Assembly (NCBI GenBank): GCA_963798985.1
Contig: CAWCVL010000005.1
Location: 248,001-312,000 of the forward strand
Origin: JACCTU01 sp963798985
Lineage (GTDB): Bacteria > Actinomycetota > Thermoleophilia > Gaiellales > Gaiellaceae
Direction of reading: 5' to 3'
DNA length: 64,000 nucleotides
In this document: positions 48,260-56,797 of the stretch, piece by piece
Layout of the letters: the number at the start of each line of letters is the position of its first letter
Position numbering within the stretch: position 1 is the first letter of the stretch
Translations under genes and position numbers: made by a program
The notes under the pieces: model-generated
Seen by the model: the letters and a program-made list of their open reading frames with translations, nothing else
Told to the model about the DNA's origin: nothing
Databases searched by the model: none

Positions 48260-48276
48260 CTAGTGCCCCTTCAGGC
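48260..48276. repeat. solo copy of foldback-element end
   Basis: CTAGTGCCCCTTCAGGC is identical over 17 bases to the right end of the foldback element at 32944-32963 (inverted). No partner end is visible within 200 bases. The aminotransferase stop codon (48271-48273) lies inside it, just as the HNH stop lies in the full element. Confidence 0.55.
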
Positions 48277-49597
48277 GCCGACGGCGTGGCCCAACGCGTC
48301 CTCCCACACCTCGAGCGCCTCGTCGAGCTCGGCGTCGGTGAGGACGAGTGGGCAGAGCACACGGATGCAGTTCGAGTAGATCCCCGACTTGAGCAGGAGG
48401 AGCCCGCGCTCGGCCGCGGCCTCGACCACGGCGGTCGCGAGCTCGGGGTTCGGCTCCTTCGAGTCTCGGTCGCGGACGAACTCGATCGCGAGCATCGCGC
48501 CGAGCCCACGGACGTCGCCGATCTGCTCGATCCGCTCCTGCCAGGCGACCATCCGCTCGCGCATGCGCTCGCCGATCTGCTGGGCGCGCTCGACGAGGTT
48601 CTCCTCCTCGAACACGTCGAGGACGGCGAGCGCGGCCGCCTGCGCGACCGGGTTGCCGACGTACGTGCCGCCGATCGCCGAGTCCGGCGGAGCGTCCATG
48701 ATCTCCGCCTTGCCGATCACGCCGGAGAGCGGCAGCCCGCCGGCGATCGACTTCGCGACGGTCATCAGGTCGGGCTCGATCCCGTAGTGCTCGATCGCGA
48801 ACATCTTTCCGGTGCGGCCGAAGCCTGTCTGCACCTCGTCGACCACCAGGACGATCCCGTGCTCGTCGCAGAGGCGACGGATGCCGGCCATGAAGTCCCG
48901 CGGGGCGACGACGAACCCGCCTTCGCCCTGCACGGGCTCGATCACGATCGCGGCGACCTGCTCGGCGGCGACCTGCGTCACGAGCGCCCGCTCGAGTGCG
49001 GCGAGCGCCGTGCGCGTGTCGGGACCGCGGTAGTCCTGCGCGAACGGCACGCGGTAGACCTCGGGCGCGAACGGCCCGAGCCCCGCCTTGTACGGGTGCG
49101 TCTTCGACGTCATCGTCATGGAAAGCAAGCGTGCGGCCATGGAAGGCGCCCTCGAAGACGATGACGGCGGGGCGCCTGGTGTACGAGCGCGCGAACTTGA
49201 CCGCGTTCTCGACCGCTTCCGTGCCGGCGTTGAAGAAGGCCGCCTTCGCCGGGCCGGTGAACGGCGAGACCGCGATCAGGCGCTCGGCGAGCGTGACGTA
49301 GACCTCGTACGGCACGATCGTGAAGTCGGTGTGCGCGAAGTGCGTCAGCTGCTCCTGCGCAGCCTCGACGACCTTCGGGTGCGAGTGACCGACGTTGAGG
49401 CAGCCGACGCCGCCGGTGAAGTCGATGAACGTGTTGCCGTCGACGTCGGTGAGCGTCGAGCCTCGCCCCTCCTCGACCACGACGGGGATCGTGATCGAGA
49501 GCGGGCCGGCGATCACGGCGTCCTTCCGCTCGAGGATCGCCTTCGAGCGGGGCCCTGGAATCGCCGTGCGGAGCTCGATCGTCCGGGTCGTTGCCAC
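48271..49597 (-). CDS. gabT: class III aminotransferase, 4-aminobutyrate type (one frame break)
   Basis: A PLP enzyme of about 440 residues. The N-terminal RKDAVIAGPLSITIPVVVEE, FFNAGTEAVENAVKFARSYT and FEGAFHGRTL, then EPVQGEGGFVVAPRDFMAG, VLVVDEVQTGFGRTGKMFA and the Schiff-base lysine in MTVAKSIAGGLPLSGVIG, are the pattern of GABA aminotransferases. An extra T near 49128 breaks the frame. It has no succinate-semialdehyde dehydrogenase neighbour, so another omega-amino acid is possible as substrate. Start ATG 49597; the terminal codons run into a lone copy of the foldback-element end. Confidence 0.82.
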
Positions 49598-49646
49598 GAG
49601 CGGAATCTACCGGAGCGCACCCACGCTCTGAATACGTGAATAGCCG

Positions 49647-50846
49647 CTAGTTGGCGGCCCAGCGGGCCTGCTCGAGGGCCCCCGGGGTGTAGATCCCGGC
49701 GGCATTCCAGAGCAGGTAGCCGCTGGCCTTGGCCCGGCGTGCCGAGTCGATCTGCGCCTGGAGCTCGGCCAGGCCGTAGGTCCGGCCCGCCCAGGAGAAG
49801 TCCTGGAGCCACGGCACGATTCGAACCCGGGTCCCGGCCAGCTGCCGGTTGAAGTCCCGAAGGGCGTAGGCGACCGTTCCGCCCGGGTTCCCGTTCGGGT
49901 CGTCGAGGTCGTACTCGCCGGGCCCGAAGTGCGAGGGATAGACCATGGGATAGATCGCGTCGAGGTAGCGGCCGATCCGCTTCGGGATCTGGCCGATCCC
50001 GAGGTCGCGTGTGGCGGCGAGCCCGAACACGTCGGCGGAGACCTTCACGCCGAGCGGCTTCAGACGCTTCGACGCGTACTGCACGAACTGCGCGATCACC
50101 CAACCCGGCGGCGTCGAGGTCTTCCCCGGGTAGACGATCGCGCTCACGTCGCCGTCGCTCGGGAACCGCACGTAGTCGAACTGGATCTCGTCGAAGCCGA
50201 CACGCGCTGCGGCCTCGGCGATGTCGACGTTGTACTCCCAGACGCGCTGGTCGTACGGGTTCGACCAGCCGAGCCCCGCGTGGTTCGTCCAGCGCCCGCC
50301 GTTCGCGTTCTGGATCGCCAGGTCGGGCCGCTTCAACGAGAGGACCGGGTCCTCCATCACGACGACGCGCCCGATCAGGTACATGCCCTTCGCGTGGATC
50401 TGCCTCGCGGTGGCGCGGGGCTTGTAGTACGGCTTGGCGGCGCCGATGCTCCGAGCGAGCGGCACGGCCGAGGGGATGAAGCCGACCTCCCCGTTCTCAT
50501 CCTTGACGTCGAGCTGGATCGTGTTGATCCCGGAGAGCGACAGGTACTCGTCGAGCTTGCCCGGGATCGAGGCGAGCGCCATCGTGACGTGGACCCCGCG
50601 GATCGTCTCCGGCGGCGACAACGGCTTGACGACTTGCTTCGACGCGTCGGGAACGACCTGCTTGACGCGCTCGGGCGTCTTCGGGGCCGCGTCGCGGTCG
50701 CGCGCGACCTGCGCTGCGTAGGCAACCCCGCCCGCGACCAGGACGAGCACCCCGATCGCGGCCATCCGGCGCGCGCGTCTGCGTCGACGCTGCTTGCGGC
50801 GGCGCTCGCGGTAGTGCGCCGCGCGATCGACGGGCTGGAGAACCAC
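49647..50846 (-). CDS. membrane-anchored putative glycosyl hydrolase (DUF4015)
   Basis: A 399-residue protein with a basic N-terminus and one membrane helix (MAAIGVLVLVAGGVAYAAQV), facing outward. From about residue 83 a TIM-barrel-like domain of the DUF4015 type follows: GVHVTMALASIPGKLDEYLS, NTIQLDVKDENGEVGFIPS, GMYLIGRVVVMEDPVLSLKRP, WSNPYDQRVWEYNVDIAEAA, GFDEIQFDYVRFPSDG and DAIYPMVYPSHFGPGEY. DUF4015 proteins are distantly related to GH13-like glycosidases and may act on surface glycans. The Asp/Glu pair in FDEIQFDYVRFPSDG is the likely acid site. Confidence 0.82.
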   Translation of the reverse strand: MVLQPVDRAAHYRERRRKQRRRRRARRMAAIGVLVLVAGGVAYAAQVARDRDAAPKTPERVKQVVPDASKQVVKPLSPPETIRGVHVTMALASIPGKLDEYLSLSGINTIQLDVKDENGEVGFIPSAVPLARSIGAAKPYYKPRATARQIHAKGMYLIGRVVVMEDPVLSLKRPDLAIQNANGGRWTNHAGLGWSNPYDQRVWEYNVDIAEAAARVGFDEIQFDYVRFPSDGDVSAIVYPGKTSTPPGWVIAQFVQYASKRLKPLGVKVSADVFGLAATRDLGIGQIPKRIGRYLDAIYPMVYPSHFGPGEYDLDDPNGNPGGTVAYALRDFNRQLAGTRVRIVPWLQDFSWAGRTYGLAELQAQIDSARRAKASGYLLWNAAGIYTPGALEQARWAAN

Positions 50847-50946
50847 GGGACCGCGGAGTATGCCGCGGATCGGATTGGTTCCGCGGGGAAGTGTGTGCCG
50901 AACGGCACATGACCGTTGTGGCGCTTCGGGTACCTAGAATCGGTCC

Positions 50947-51522
50947 GTGGTTCTCTCCGACCGAACGATCTCGCGGCTCCTCGGAGAGGGCAGGATCGAG
51001 ATCGATCCCTACGACGACGCCCTGCTCCAGCCCTCCTCTGTCGACGTGCGGGTCGACCGGTACTTCCGGGTCTTCCACAACGCCCGCTACCCCTACATCG
51101 ACGTCAAGGAGCCGCAGGACGAACTGACGGAGCTGGTCGAGATCGAGGACGACCGGCCGTTCATCCTCCACCCCGGGGAGTTCGTGCTCGGCTCGACGCT
51201 CGAGCGGATCCGGCTCCCCGACGACCTGGTGGCTCGCCTCGAGGGCAAGAGCTCGCTCGGGCGGCTCGGGCTGTTGATCCACTCGACGGCAGGCTTCATC
51301 GACCCCGGCTGGGACGGCCACGTGACGCTCGAGCTCTCGAACGTCGCCAACCTCCCGATCACGATCTACTACGGGATGCCGATCGGGCAGCTCTCGTTCG
51401 TGCTGCTGACCGAGCCGGCCGAGACGCCGTACGGGGCCGACAAGCTCGGGTCGAAGTACCAGGGCCAGCGCGGGCCGACCCCGTCGAAGTACTGGAAGAA
51501 CTTCCAGCGCGTCGAGTCGTGA
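50947..51522 (+). CDS. dcd: dCTP deaminase
   Basis: A 191-residue trimeric enzyme that deaminates dCTP to dUTP (some members also hydrolyse it to dUMP). The motifs are DDALLQPSSVDVRVDRYFRVF, PGEFVLGSTLERIRLP, EGKSSLGRLGLLIHSTAGFIDPGW and the C-terminal YGADKLGSKYQGQRGPTPSK, which closes over the site. The GTG at 50947 follows a short promoter region after the divergent hydrolase gene; GTGA couples it to the next gene. Confidence 0.95.
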   Translation: MVLSDRTISRLLGEGRIEIDPYDDALLQPSSVDVRVDRYFRVFHNARYPYIDVKEPQDELTELVEIEDDRPFILHPGEFVLGSTLERIRLPDDLVARLEGKSSLGRLGLLIHSTAGFIDPGWDGHVTLELSNVANLPITIYYGMPIGQLSFVLLTEPAETPYGADKLGSKYQGQRGPTPSKYWKNFQRVES

Positions 51523-52395
51523 AGGTCCTCGTCACCGGCGGCACCGGGTTCGTCGGCCCGCACGTGGTTCGCGCGATCCAGGACGCCGGGCACGACGTGC
51601 GCGCACTCGTGCGCAAAGGCTCGGTCCCCGGAGCGGAGCGCGCCGAAGGCGACATGACCGACGCGGAGAGCCTCCGCCGCGCCGTGCAGGGCGTGGACGC
51701 GGTCGTCCACCTCGTCGCGATCCGGCAGGGCCGCGAGGAGCAGTTCCAGCGCATCATGGTCGACGGCACGCGCGACCTGCTCGCCGCCGCCCGCGAGGCG
51801 GGGGTGGGGCGATTCGTGCTCATGAGCGCGCTCGGGACGAGCGAGCAGACGCAAGGACCTCGTCCCCTACTACCGCGCGAAGTGGCTGGAGGAAGGGCTC
51901 GTCCGCGAGTCGGGCCTGGAGCACGTGATCTTCCGGCCGAGCTTCGTCTTCGGCAAGGACGGGGGCATCATCCCGACCTTCCGGAGGCTCGCCAAGCTCG
52001 CGCCGGTGACGCCGATCATCGGTTCCGGCAAGCAGCGGATCCAGCCGATCTGGGTCGAGGACGTCGCCGCCTACTTCGTGCGTGCACTCGGGAAGCCGGA
52101 GGCGACGAACCGGACGTTCGAGCTCGGCGGGCCCGACGTGGTCAGCTGGGACGAGTTCTGGACGCGCCTGAAGCGCGCGCTCGGCGTGCGCAGGCCCTCG
52201 CTCCACGTGCCGATGGCGTTCATGCGCGCGAACGCGCTCGTCACGGAGCGGCTGCCGGGCGACATCCCGCTGACGCGCGACCTGCTGAAGATGCTCGAGC
52301 ACGGCGACAACGTCGTCACCAACACCGACGCCGTCGAGACGTTCAGGCTCCAACTCGTCCCGCTGGACGAGCAGCTTCGCCGCGTGGCATCGTGA
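51519..52395 (+). CDS. NAD(P)-binding epimerase/dehydrogenase, NDUFA9-like (one frame break)
   Basis: An atypical short-chain dehydrogenase of about 291 residues. The Rossmann loop is LVTGGTGFVGPHVVRAIQDA, then GDMTDAESLRRAVQGVDAVVHL and the YYRAKWLEEG Tyr-x-x-x-Lys site. The C-terminal VFGKDGGIIPTFRRLAKLAP, IQPIWVEDVAAYFVRALG and TFELGGPDVVSWDEFW are typical of NDUFA9-like proteins. An extra C near 51855 breaks the frame. Start GTG 51519 overlaps dcd. Substrate is unknown. Confidence 0.87.
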
Positions 52396-52399
52396 CGGG

Positions 52400-54574
52400 A
52401 TGGGTCTGACCGAACGGGTCGCCCGCGCCTGCGCTGCGCATCCGTGGCGGACGATCGGCGCCTGGGCGACCGTGCTCGTCGCGTCCGTCCTCGCGCTCGC
52501 CTTTCTCCTCACCGGCCTGACGACCGACGCCTCCGGCACGAACGACCCGGAGTCGGCGCGCGCGGACCAGCGGCGCTTCGAGGCGTTCCCGCCCGACCCG
52601 AACGCGATCGTCACTGACGTCGCGATCGTCCGCTCGGCGCGATTCACGGTGGACGACGAGCCCTTCCGACGCTTCGTCGAGAACCTCGAGCGCGAAGGTC
52701 GAGCCACCCGCGGCATCGCCAGCGCGCGCACGTACTACGACACGCAGGACGCTTCGCTCGTCTCGTCGGACCGGCACGCGACGCTGATTCCGCTGTTCAT
52801 CATCGGCGAGGACGAGACGCCGGCCGTGGTCGCCGTTGTCGAGCAAGCCGACGCCGACCCGGACTTCGAGGTCGCGATCACCGGGAACCAGACGCGCGAC
52901 CACGACTCGAACGAGCTCTCCGAGAGCGACCTGGCGAACGGCGAGCTGAAGTTCGGGCTGCCGGCGGCGCTGATCATCCTGCTGCTCGTCTTCGGCACCG
53001 TCGTCGCAGGCCTCGTGCCGCTGCTGATGGCACTCGTCTCGATCCTGACCGCTATGGGGCTCGTCGCCGTGTTGACGCAGCTGTTCGAGCTCTCGATCTT
53101 CACCACGAACATGCTCGTCGGCATGGGGCTCGCGCTCGGGATCGACTACGCGCTCTTCGTGATCTCGCGCTACCGCGAGGAGCGCGGCGGGGGTCGCGAG
53201 CCGCTCGACGCGATCTCCGCGACCGGCGCGACCGCGAGCCGCGCGGTGCTGTTCAGTGGGACCGCGTTCGTCGTCGCGATGTTCGGGCTGCTGATCGTCC
53301 CGTCGACGATCTTCCGCAGCCTCGCCGCCGGAGCGATCCTCGTCGGGATCACCTCGGTGCTCGCCGCGCTGACGCTGCTCCCCGCGCTGCTCGGGCTGAT
53401 CCGCGACGGCGTCGACTCGCTTCGTCTGCCGTACTTCGGCCGCGCAGCCCTCCAGCGCGAGAACCCCGTCAGCGGCTTCTGGAGCGGCATCGTCGATCGG
53501 GTGCAGCATCGGCCGGCGCTGAGCCTCGTGCTGTCGACCGCGCTCCTCCTCGCGCTCGCCCTGCCCGCGTTCGGCATCTCGATCGGAAGCGCGGGTGTGA
53601 GCACGTTCCCGGACAGCGCGGCGTCGAAGCGCGGCTACCTCGCGCTCCAGGCCTCCTTCCCGGCGGCCGGGACCGACCCCGCGCACATCCTCGTCGTCGG
53701 AAGTCTCGCCGCGACCGAGCGTCTGCGCGACGAGCTGGCCGCCGACCCGCGGTTCGGGCGAGGCGAGATCCGGCAGGGCAACGGCGGCATCATCGACCTC
53801 GTGGTGCCGGTTCGCGGCGACCCGGCCGGCGACGCGGCCACGAGCGCCGTGCGCGACCTTCGCGATCGGCTCGTTCCCGAGGCCTACGCGAGCACGACCG
53901 CGGACCCGCTCGTGGGCGGCACGTCTTCGGAGAACATCGACTACTTCGACAACGTGACCGACCCGGCGCCGATCGTGTTCGCGTTCGTGCTCGGGCTCTC
54001 GCTCGTGCTGTTGACGGTTGCGTTCCGCTCGCTGGTCGTCGCGGTCACGGCGATCGCGCTCAACCTGCTCTCGGTGGGCGCGGCCTACGGGCTGCTCGTG
54101 CTCGTCTTCCAGCACGGCTGGGGCGCCGGCCTGCTGGGCTTCACGCAGCTGGACGTGATCGAGGCGTGGGTGCCGCTCTTCCTCTTCTCGGTTTTGTTCG
54201 GGCTGTCGATGGACTACCAGGTGTTCTTGCTCAGCCGGATCCGGGAGCGCTACGACCAGACGCGCGACACGCGCGACGCCGTCCGTTGGGGCGTCGCGTC
54301 GACCGCGCGGATCATCACGGGCGCCGCACTGATCATCGTCGCGGTTTTTTCCGGCTTCGCGCGGGGCGATCTGGTGATGTTCCAGCAGATGGGCTTCGGC
54401 ATCGCGATCGCGCTGCTGATCGACGCGACGATCATCCGCTCGGTCGTGCTGCCGAGCGTGATGACCCTGCTCGGCGACCGGAACTGGTACCTGCCGCGCT
54501 GGCTCGAGTGGATCCCGCACCTCGAGGTAGAAGGCCATTCGGCTCCGGAGTCGAAAACCGCGCCGTCAACCTAA
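52400..54574 (+). CDS. MmpL/RND-family transporter
   Basis: A 724-residue protein with two RND-like halves, each with a large outside loop and six helices. The DxxY pairs of MmpL proteins are visible: GMGLALGIDYALFVISRYREE in the first half and LFGLSMDYQVFLLSRIRERY in the second, which carry the proton relay. MmpL proteins export lipids or siderophores. The start is ATG 52400, four bases past the epimerase gene. It is intact and followed by a small membrane protein. Confidence 0.93.
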   Translation: MGLTERVARACAAHPWRTIGAWATVLVASVLALAFLLTGLTTDASGTNDPESARADQRRFEAFPPDPNAIVTDVAIVRSARFTVDDEPFRRFVENLEREGRATRGIASARTYYDTQDASLVSSDRHATLIPLFIIGEDETPAVVAVVEQADADPDFEVAITGNQTRDHDSNELSESDLANGELKFGLPAALIILLLVFGTVVAGLVPLLMALVSILTAMGLVAVLTQLFELSIFTTNMLVGMGLALGIDYALFVISRYREERGGGREPLDAISATGATASRAVLFSGTAFVVAMFGLLIVPSTIFRSLAAGAILVGITSVLAALTLLPALLGLIRDGVDSLRLPYFGRAALQRENPVSGFWSGIVDRVQHRPALSLVLSTALLLALALPAFGISIGSAGVSTFPDSAASKRGYLALQASFPAAGTDPAHILVVGSLAATERLRDELAADPRFGRGEIRQGNGGIIDLVVPVRGDPAGDAATSAVRDLRDRLVPEAYASTTADPLVGGTSSENIDYFDNVTDPAPIVFAFVLGLSLVLLTVAFRSLVVAVTAIALNLLSVGAAYGLLVLVFQHGWGAGLLGFTQLDVIEAWVPLFLFSVLFGLSMDYQVFLLSRIRERYDQTRDTRDAVRWGVASTARIITGAALIIVAVFSGFARGDLVMFQQMGFGIAIALLIDATIIRSVVLPSVMTLLGDRNWYLPRWLEWIPHLEVEGHSAPESKTAPST

Positions 54575-54582
54575 GGAGTGCG

Positions 54583-54759
54583 ATGAACGCGTTGAGCTTG
54601 AAGACGTTGCTGTTGGTGCTCGCGATCCTTTTCTTCTTGGTGGCGGTGATCGACGACACCGGCGGCGACTGGATCGCGATCGGTCTTGCAGTCATGGCCG
54701 CCGCCCTTCTCGTCTCGGAAGCCGGCTGGGGCCGCAACATCAGCGGACGCAGCACCTAA
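54583..54759 (+). CDS. small two-helix membrane protein
   Basis: A 58-residue protein behind AAGGAG, starting at ATG 54583. It has two membrane segments (LKTLLLVLAILFFLVAVI and WIAIGLAVMAAALLVSEAGW) and a short basic tail. It lies eight bases after the MmpL gene and could be a small accessory subunit of that transporter. Function is unknown. Confidence 0.7.
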   Translation: MNALSLKTLLLVLAILFFLVAVIDDTGGDWIAIGLAVMAAALLVSEAGWGRNISGRST

Positions 54760-54763
54760 GAAC

Positions 54764-54793
54764 GATTGAGGGCCGCTCGCGCGGCCCTCAATC
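54764..54793 (+). terminator. 13-bp perfect hairpin after the small membrane protein
   Basis: GATTGAGGGCCGC (54764-54776) and GCGGCCCTCAATC (54781-54793) pair perfectly around TCGC, four bases past the stop. It ends the dcd-epimerase-mmpL transcript; no T-tract is visible. Confidence 0.7.
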
Positions 54794-54795
54794 TC

Positions 54796-54970
54796 GGTTA
54801 CCAGCGGTGAAGTGGTAGAGACGCTTCCTGCCGGCCGTTACCGACCGGCGGCGCGAGACGCGAGTCCCCCACGCTGGCTAGGCGGTTCCCCGTAGGTTCC
54901 GGGGACACGTCCCTACCCGCTGGTACCTCCGCTGCCCGGACTTGAATCGCTCACTGTCGGGACCACCTCC
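54796..54970 (+). ncRNA. candidate structured RNA with anti-Shine-Dalgarno-like 3' tail
   Basis: The region has no ORF of note and folds well. P1 is GGTTACCAGCG (54796-54806) with CGCTGGTACC (54918-54927). P2 is GGTAGAGACG (54814-54823) with CGTCCCTACC (54908-54917), stacked on P1 with a 7-base bulge on one side only. Inside are hairpins GCCGG/CCGGC and CCCCG/CGGGG. The 3' part carries ACCACCTCCTTT (54962-54973), complementary to a strong Shine-Dalgarno sequence. The strand is not certain: on the minus strand the same bases read as a strong ribosome binding site before a short GTG ORF. I recognise no known family; SRP-like and C-rich sRNA classes were considered. Confidence 0.4.
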
Positions 54971-54989
54971 TTTCCGCGTTAGGCGGAAA
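54971..54989. terminator. TTTCCGC/GCGGAAA hairpin between convergent units
   Basis: A perfect 7-bp stem around GTTAG sits immediately before the O-methyltransferase stop (54991). It can serve as the terminator of that gene on the minus strand or of the candidate RNA on the plus strand. Confidence 0.5.
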
Positions 54990-54990
54990 T

Positions 54991-55586
54991 CTAGCGGTCC
55001 GAGCGGAGGACAACGGAGAGTTCCAGCCCCCGGTCGAGCGGGACGGTCGTGCTGACGAGCGTCGGGTCGGCCTGCCGGGCGGCCGAGTACTCGGCGAGCG
55101 TCTCGGCGTGGGAGAGGACGTTGTCGGCGACGATCAGCGCGCCCGGCTCGACCTTGTCCCGCGCAAGCCGAAGAGCCGCTCGTAGTCGTCCTTCTCGGCG
55201 TCCAGGAAGACGAGGTCGAAGACGTCCTGCACCTCCGCGAGCACCTCGAACGCGTCCCCCTCGACGAGCTCGGCCCACTCCTCGAGCCCCGCGTCGGCGA
55301 TGTTCCGCCGCCAGGCCTCCGCCTTCGCCGGGTCGTGCTCGATCGAGACGACCCGGCCCGAGAAGTAGCGCACCCCGGCCGCCAGCCAGATCGTCGAGTA
55401 GCCGCGCGAGCCGCCGAGCTCGAGCACGCCGCAGTCGTTCATCGGAGCGGCGAGCGAGAAGAGGAACTGCCCCGTCGTGCGGGCCACCTGGCGCGAGCGC
55501 TCAGCCGCCGGCAGGCCTCGCTCGCGTTCCGAGGCGTCCTCGGCCTCGAGCCGAGCGAGCACCTCGAGGACGCGGTCGTCGAGCAC
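54991..55586 (-). CDS. O-methyltransferase, caffeoyl-CoA type (one frame break)
   Basis: A SAM-dependent methyltransferase of about 200 residues. Motif I is GVLELGGSRGYSTIWLA (family form ExGxxxGxSxxxLA), followed by VVSIEHDPAKAEAWRRNI, VEGDAFEVLAEV and FDLVFLDAEKDDYERLF, where DAEKxxY holds the metal. The frame changes near 55170 (one base probably lost) before ARDKVEPGALIVADNVL. Start GTG 55586. The family methylates catechol-like or other small hydroxyls; the substrate is unknown. Confidence 0.85.
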
Positions 55587-55609
55587 GGGGCCAACGATAG
55601 GGTCGCGCC

Positions 55610-56068
55610 GTGATCGAGGTCGAGCACACGGTCGAGATCGGGCGTCCCGTCGAGGAGGTCTTCGACTACCTGACGGACGTCTCCCGGCTGCCCGAGTGGC
55701 AGGCGAGCGCGGCGTCGGCCGAACTCGAGGGCGAGCTGCGCGAGGGCGCCCTCGTCCGGGAGGTGCGAACGTTCATGGGCCGCCGGGCCGCCTCCACGCT
55801 CGAGGTGACCGAGTACGAGCCACCGCAGCGATTCTCGCTCCGCGTCGTCGAGGGGCCGATCCTGTACTCGGTCGAGCACGGTCTCGAGGCGCTCGACGGC
55901 CGGACGCGGGTCACGTTCGTCGGCCGCGGCGAGACGCACCGCATCCCGAGGCTGATGCAGGGCACCGTCCGCCGCGCGGTGGAGCGGCAGTTCGTCAAGG
56001 ACCTCGAGGAGTTCAAGCGGCTCCTCGAGTCCAACTGGTTCAGATCCTTCAGGTCACGTCGACCTTGA
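55610..56068 (+). CDS. SRPBCC (polyketide cyclase/START-like) protein
   Basis: A 152-residue ligand-binding fold: VEHTVEIGRPVEEVFDYLTD, RLPEWQASAASAELEGELRE, LEVTEYEPPQRFSLRVVEGP and a long C-terminal helix. SRPBCC proteins bind hydrophobic ligands in a deep cavity; most single-domain bacterial members have no known function. GTG 55610 lies 23 bases from the divergent methyltransferase start. Its 3' end overlaps the convergent Rieske gene by 20 bases. Confidence 0.83.
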   Translation: MIEVEHTVEIGRPVEEVFDYLTDVSRLPEWQASAASAELEGELREGALVREVRTFMGRRAASTLEVTEYEPPQRFSLRVVEGPILYSVEHGLEALDGRTRVTFVGRGETHRIPRLMQGTVRRAVERQFVKDLEEFKRLLESNWFRSFRSRRP

Positions 56069-56363
56069 CGTAGCCGTCCTCGACGACGACCGGGTACGTC
56101 TCGACCGGCTCGTACGCCGGGAGGGTCAGCGGGCGGCCGGTGCGAAGGTCGAAGTTCGCGCCGTGGCGCGGGCAGACGACGACGCACGTCTCGCGGTCCC
56201 AGTCGCCCTCGCAGAGCGGACCGTCGTCGTGGGAGCAGCGATCCTCGATCGCCGAGAGCTCGCCGTTGCAGTTGTAGACGCCGACGGTGATCGCACCCGC
56301 CGGGACCAGCTTCATCGCCCCCGGAGGAAGCTCCTCCACGGGGCAGACGTCGATGAGGGCCAC
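56049..56363 (-). CDS. Rieske [2Fe-2S] ferredoxin-like protein
   Basis: A 104-residue protein with the Rieske cluster ligands in CSHDDGPLCEGD and CPRHGANFDLRTGRP (CxH and CxxH). It is of the small NirD/dioxygenase-ferredoxin type. It is coupled to sufU: the sufU stop TAG and the Rieske GTG share one base (TAGTG). That makes a sufS-sufU-Rieske unit, so it may take part in Fe-S assembly or redox supply, though the role is not established. Confidence 0.88.
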   Translation of the reverse strand: MALIDVCPVEELPPGAMKLVPAGAITVGVYNCNGELSAIEDRCSHDDGPLCEGDWDRETCVVVCPRHGANFDLRTGRPLTLPAYEPVETYPVVVEDGYVKVDVT

Positions 56364-56797
56364 TACGTGAGCTCGAGCTCGTCGTAGCCGGCGAGGCCCT
56401 GGGGCAGCGGCGTGCCCTTCGCCTTGTGCAGAGCGACCTTGAGCGTCGTCAACCCGAGCATCGCGCACTTGAGCCGGATCGGCGTGAGCGGGATCCCGAT
56501 CTCCTCGAGCAGCTCGTCCTTGTCGAGCACTGCGACCTCGGACGCCTTCTTGCCCTGCACCATCTCGGTCAGCATCGACGTCGCCGCCTGCGAGATCGCG
56601 CACCCGCGTCCGGAGAACTTCACCTCGTCGATCGTGTCGGAGTCCTCGCCGAAGCGGACGTAGATCGTCACCTCGTCCCCGCAGAGCGGGTTCATCCCCT
56701 CGGCATCGGCGTCGGCGTTCTCCATCACACCATGGCCGCGCGGGTTCTTGTAGTGGTCGAGGATCACCTCGCGGTAGAGCTGGTCGAACTCGTTCAT
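56363..56797 (-). CDS. sufU: SufU-type Fe-S assembly protein
   Basis: A 144-residue zinc-dependent sulfur-transfer partner of SufS. YREVILDHYKNPRGHGVME, the first Cys in NPLCGDEVTIY, the second in GRGCAISQAATSMLTEMVQG, and the third in RLKCAMLGLTTLK are the SufU ligands; the 18-21 residue insertion typical of SufU relative to IscU is present before the third Cys. Its ATG overlaps the sufS stop (ATGA at 56794-56797). Confidence 0.93.
   Translation of the reverse strand: MNEFDQLYREVILDHYKNPRGHGVMENADADAEGMNPLCGDEVTIYVRFGEDSDTIDEVKFSGRGCAISQAATSMLTEMVQGKKASEVAVLDKDELLEEIGIPLTPIRLKCAMLGLTTLKVALHKAKGTPLPQGLAGYDELELT

Noticed and set aside
52343..54538. 731-codon minus-strand frame opposite mmpL
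   Set aside because: The MmpL protein on the plus strand has clear family motifs; the antisense translation is low-complexity.
54796..54990. tRNA, 5S rRNA or tmRNA in the intergenic region
   Set aside because: Despite a D-arm-like GGTAGAG and a TTCAAGT on the other strand, no T-arm, acceptor pairing, CCA end or 5S consensus is present.
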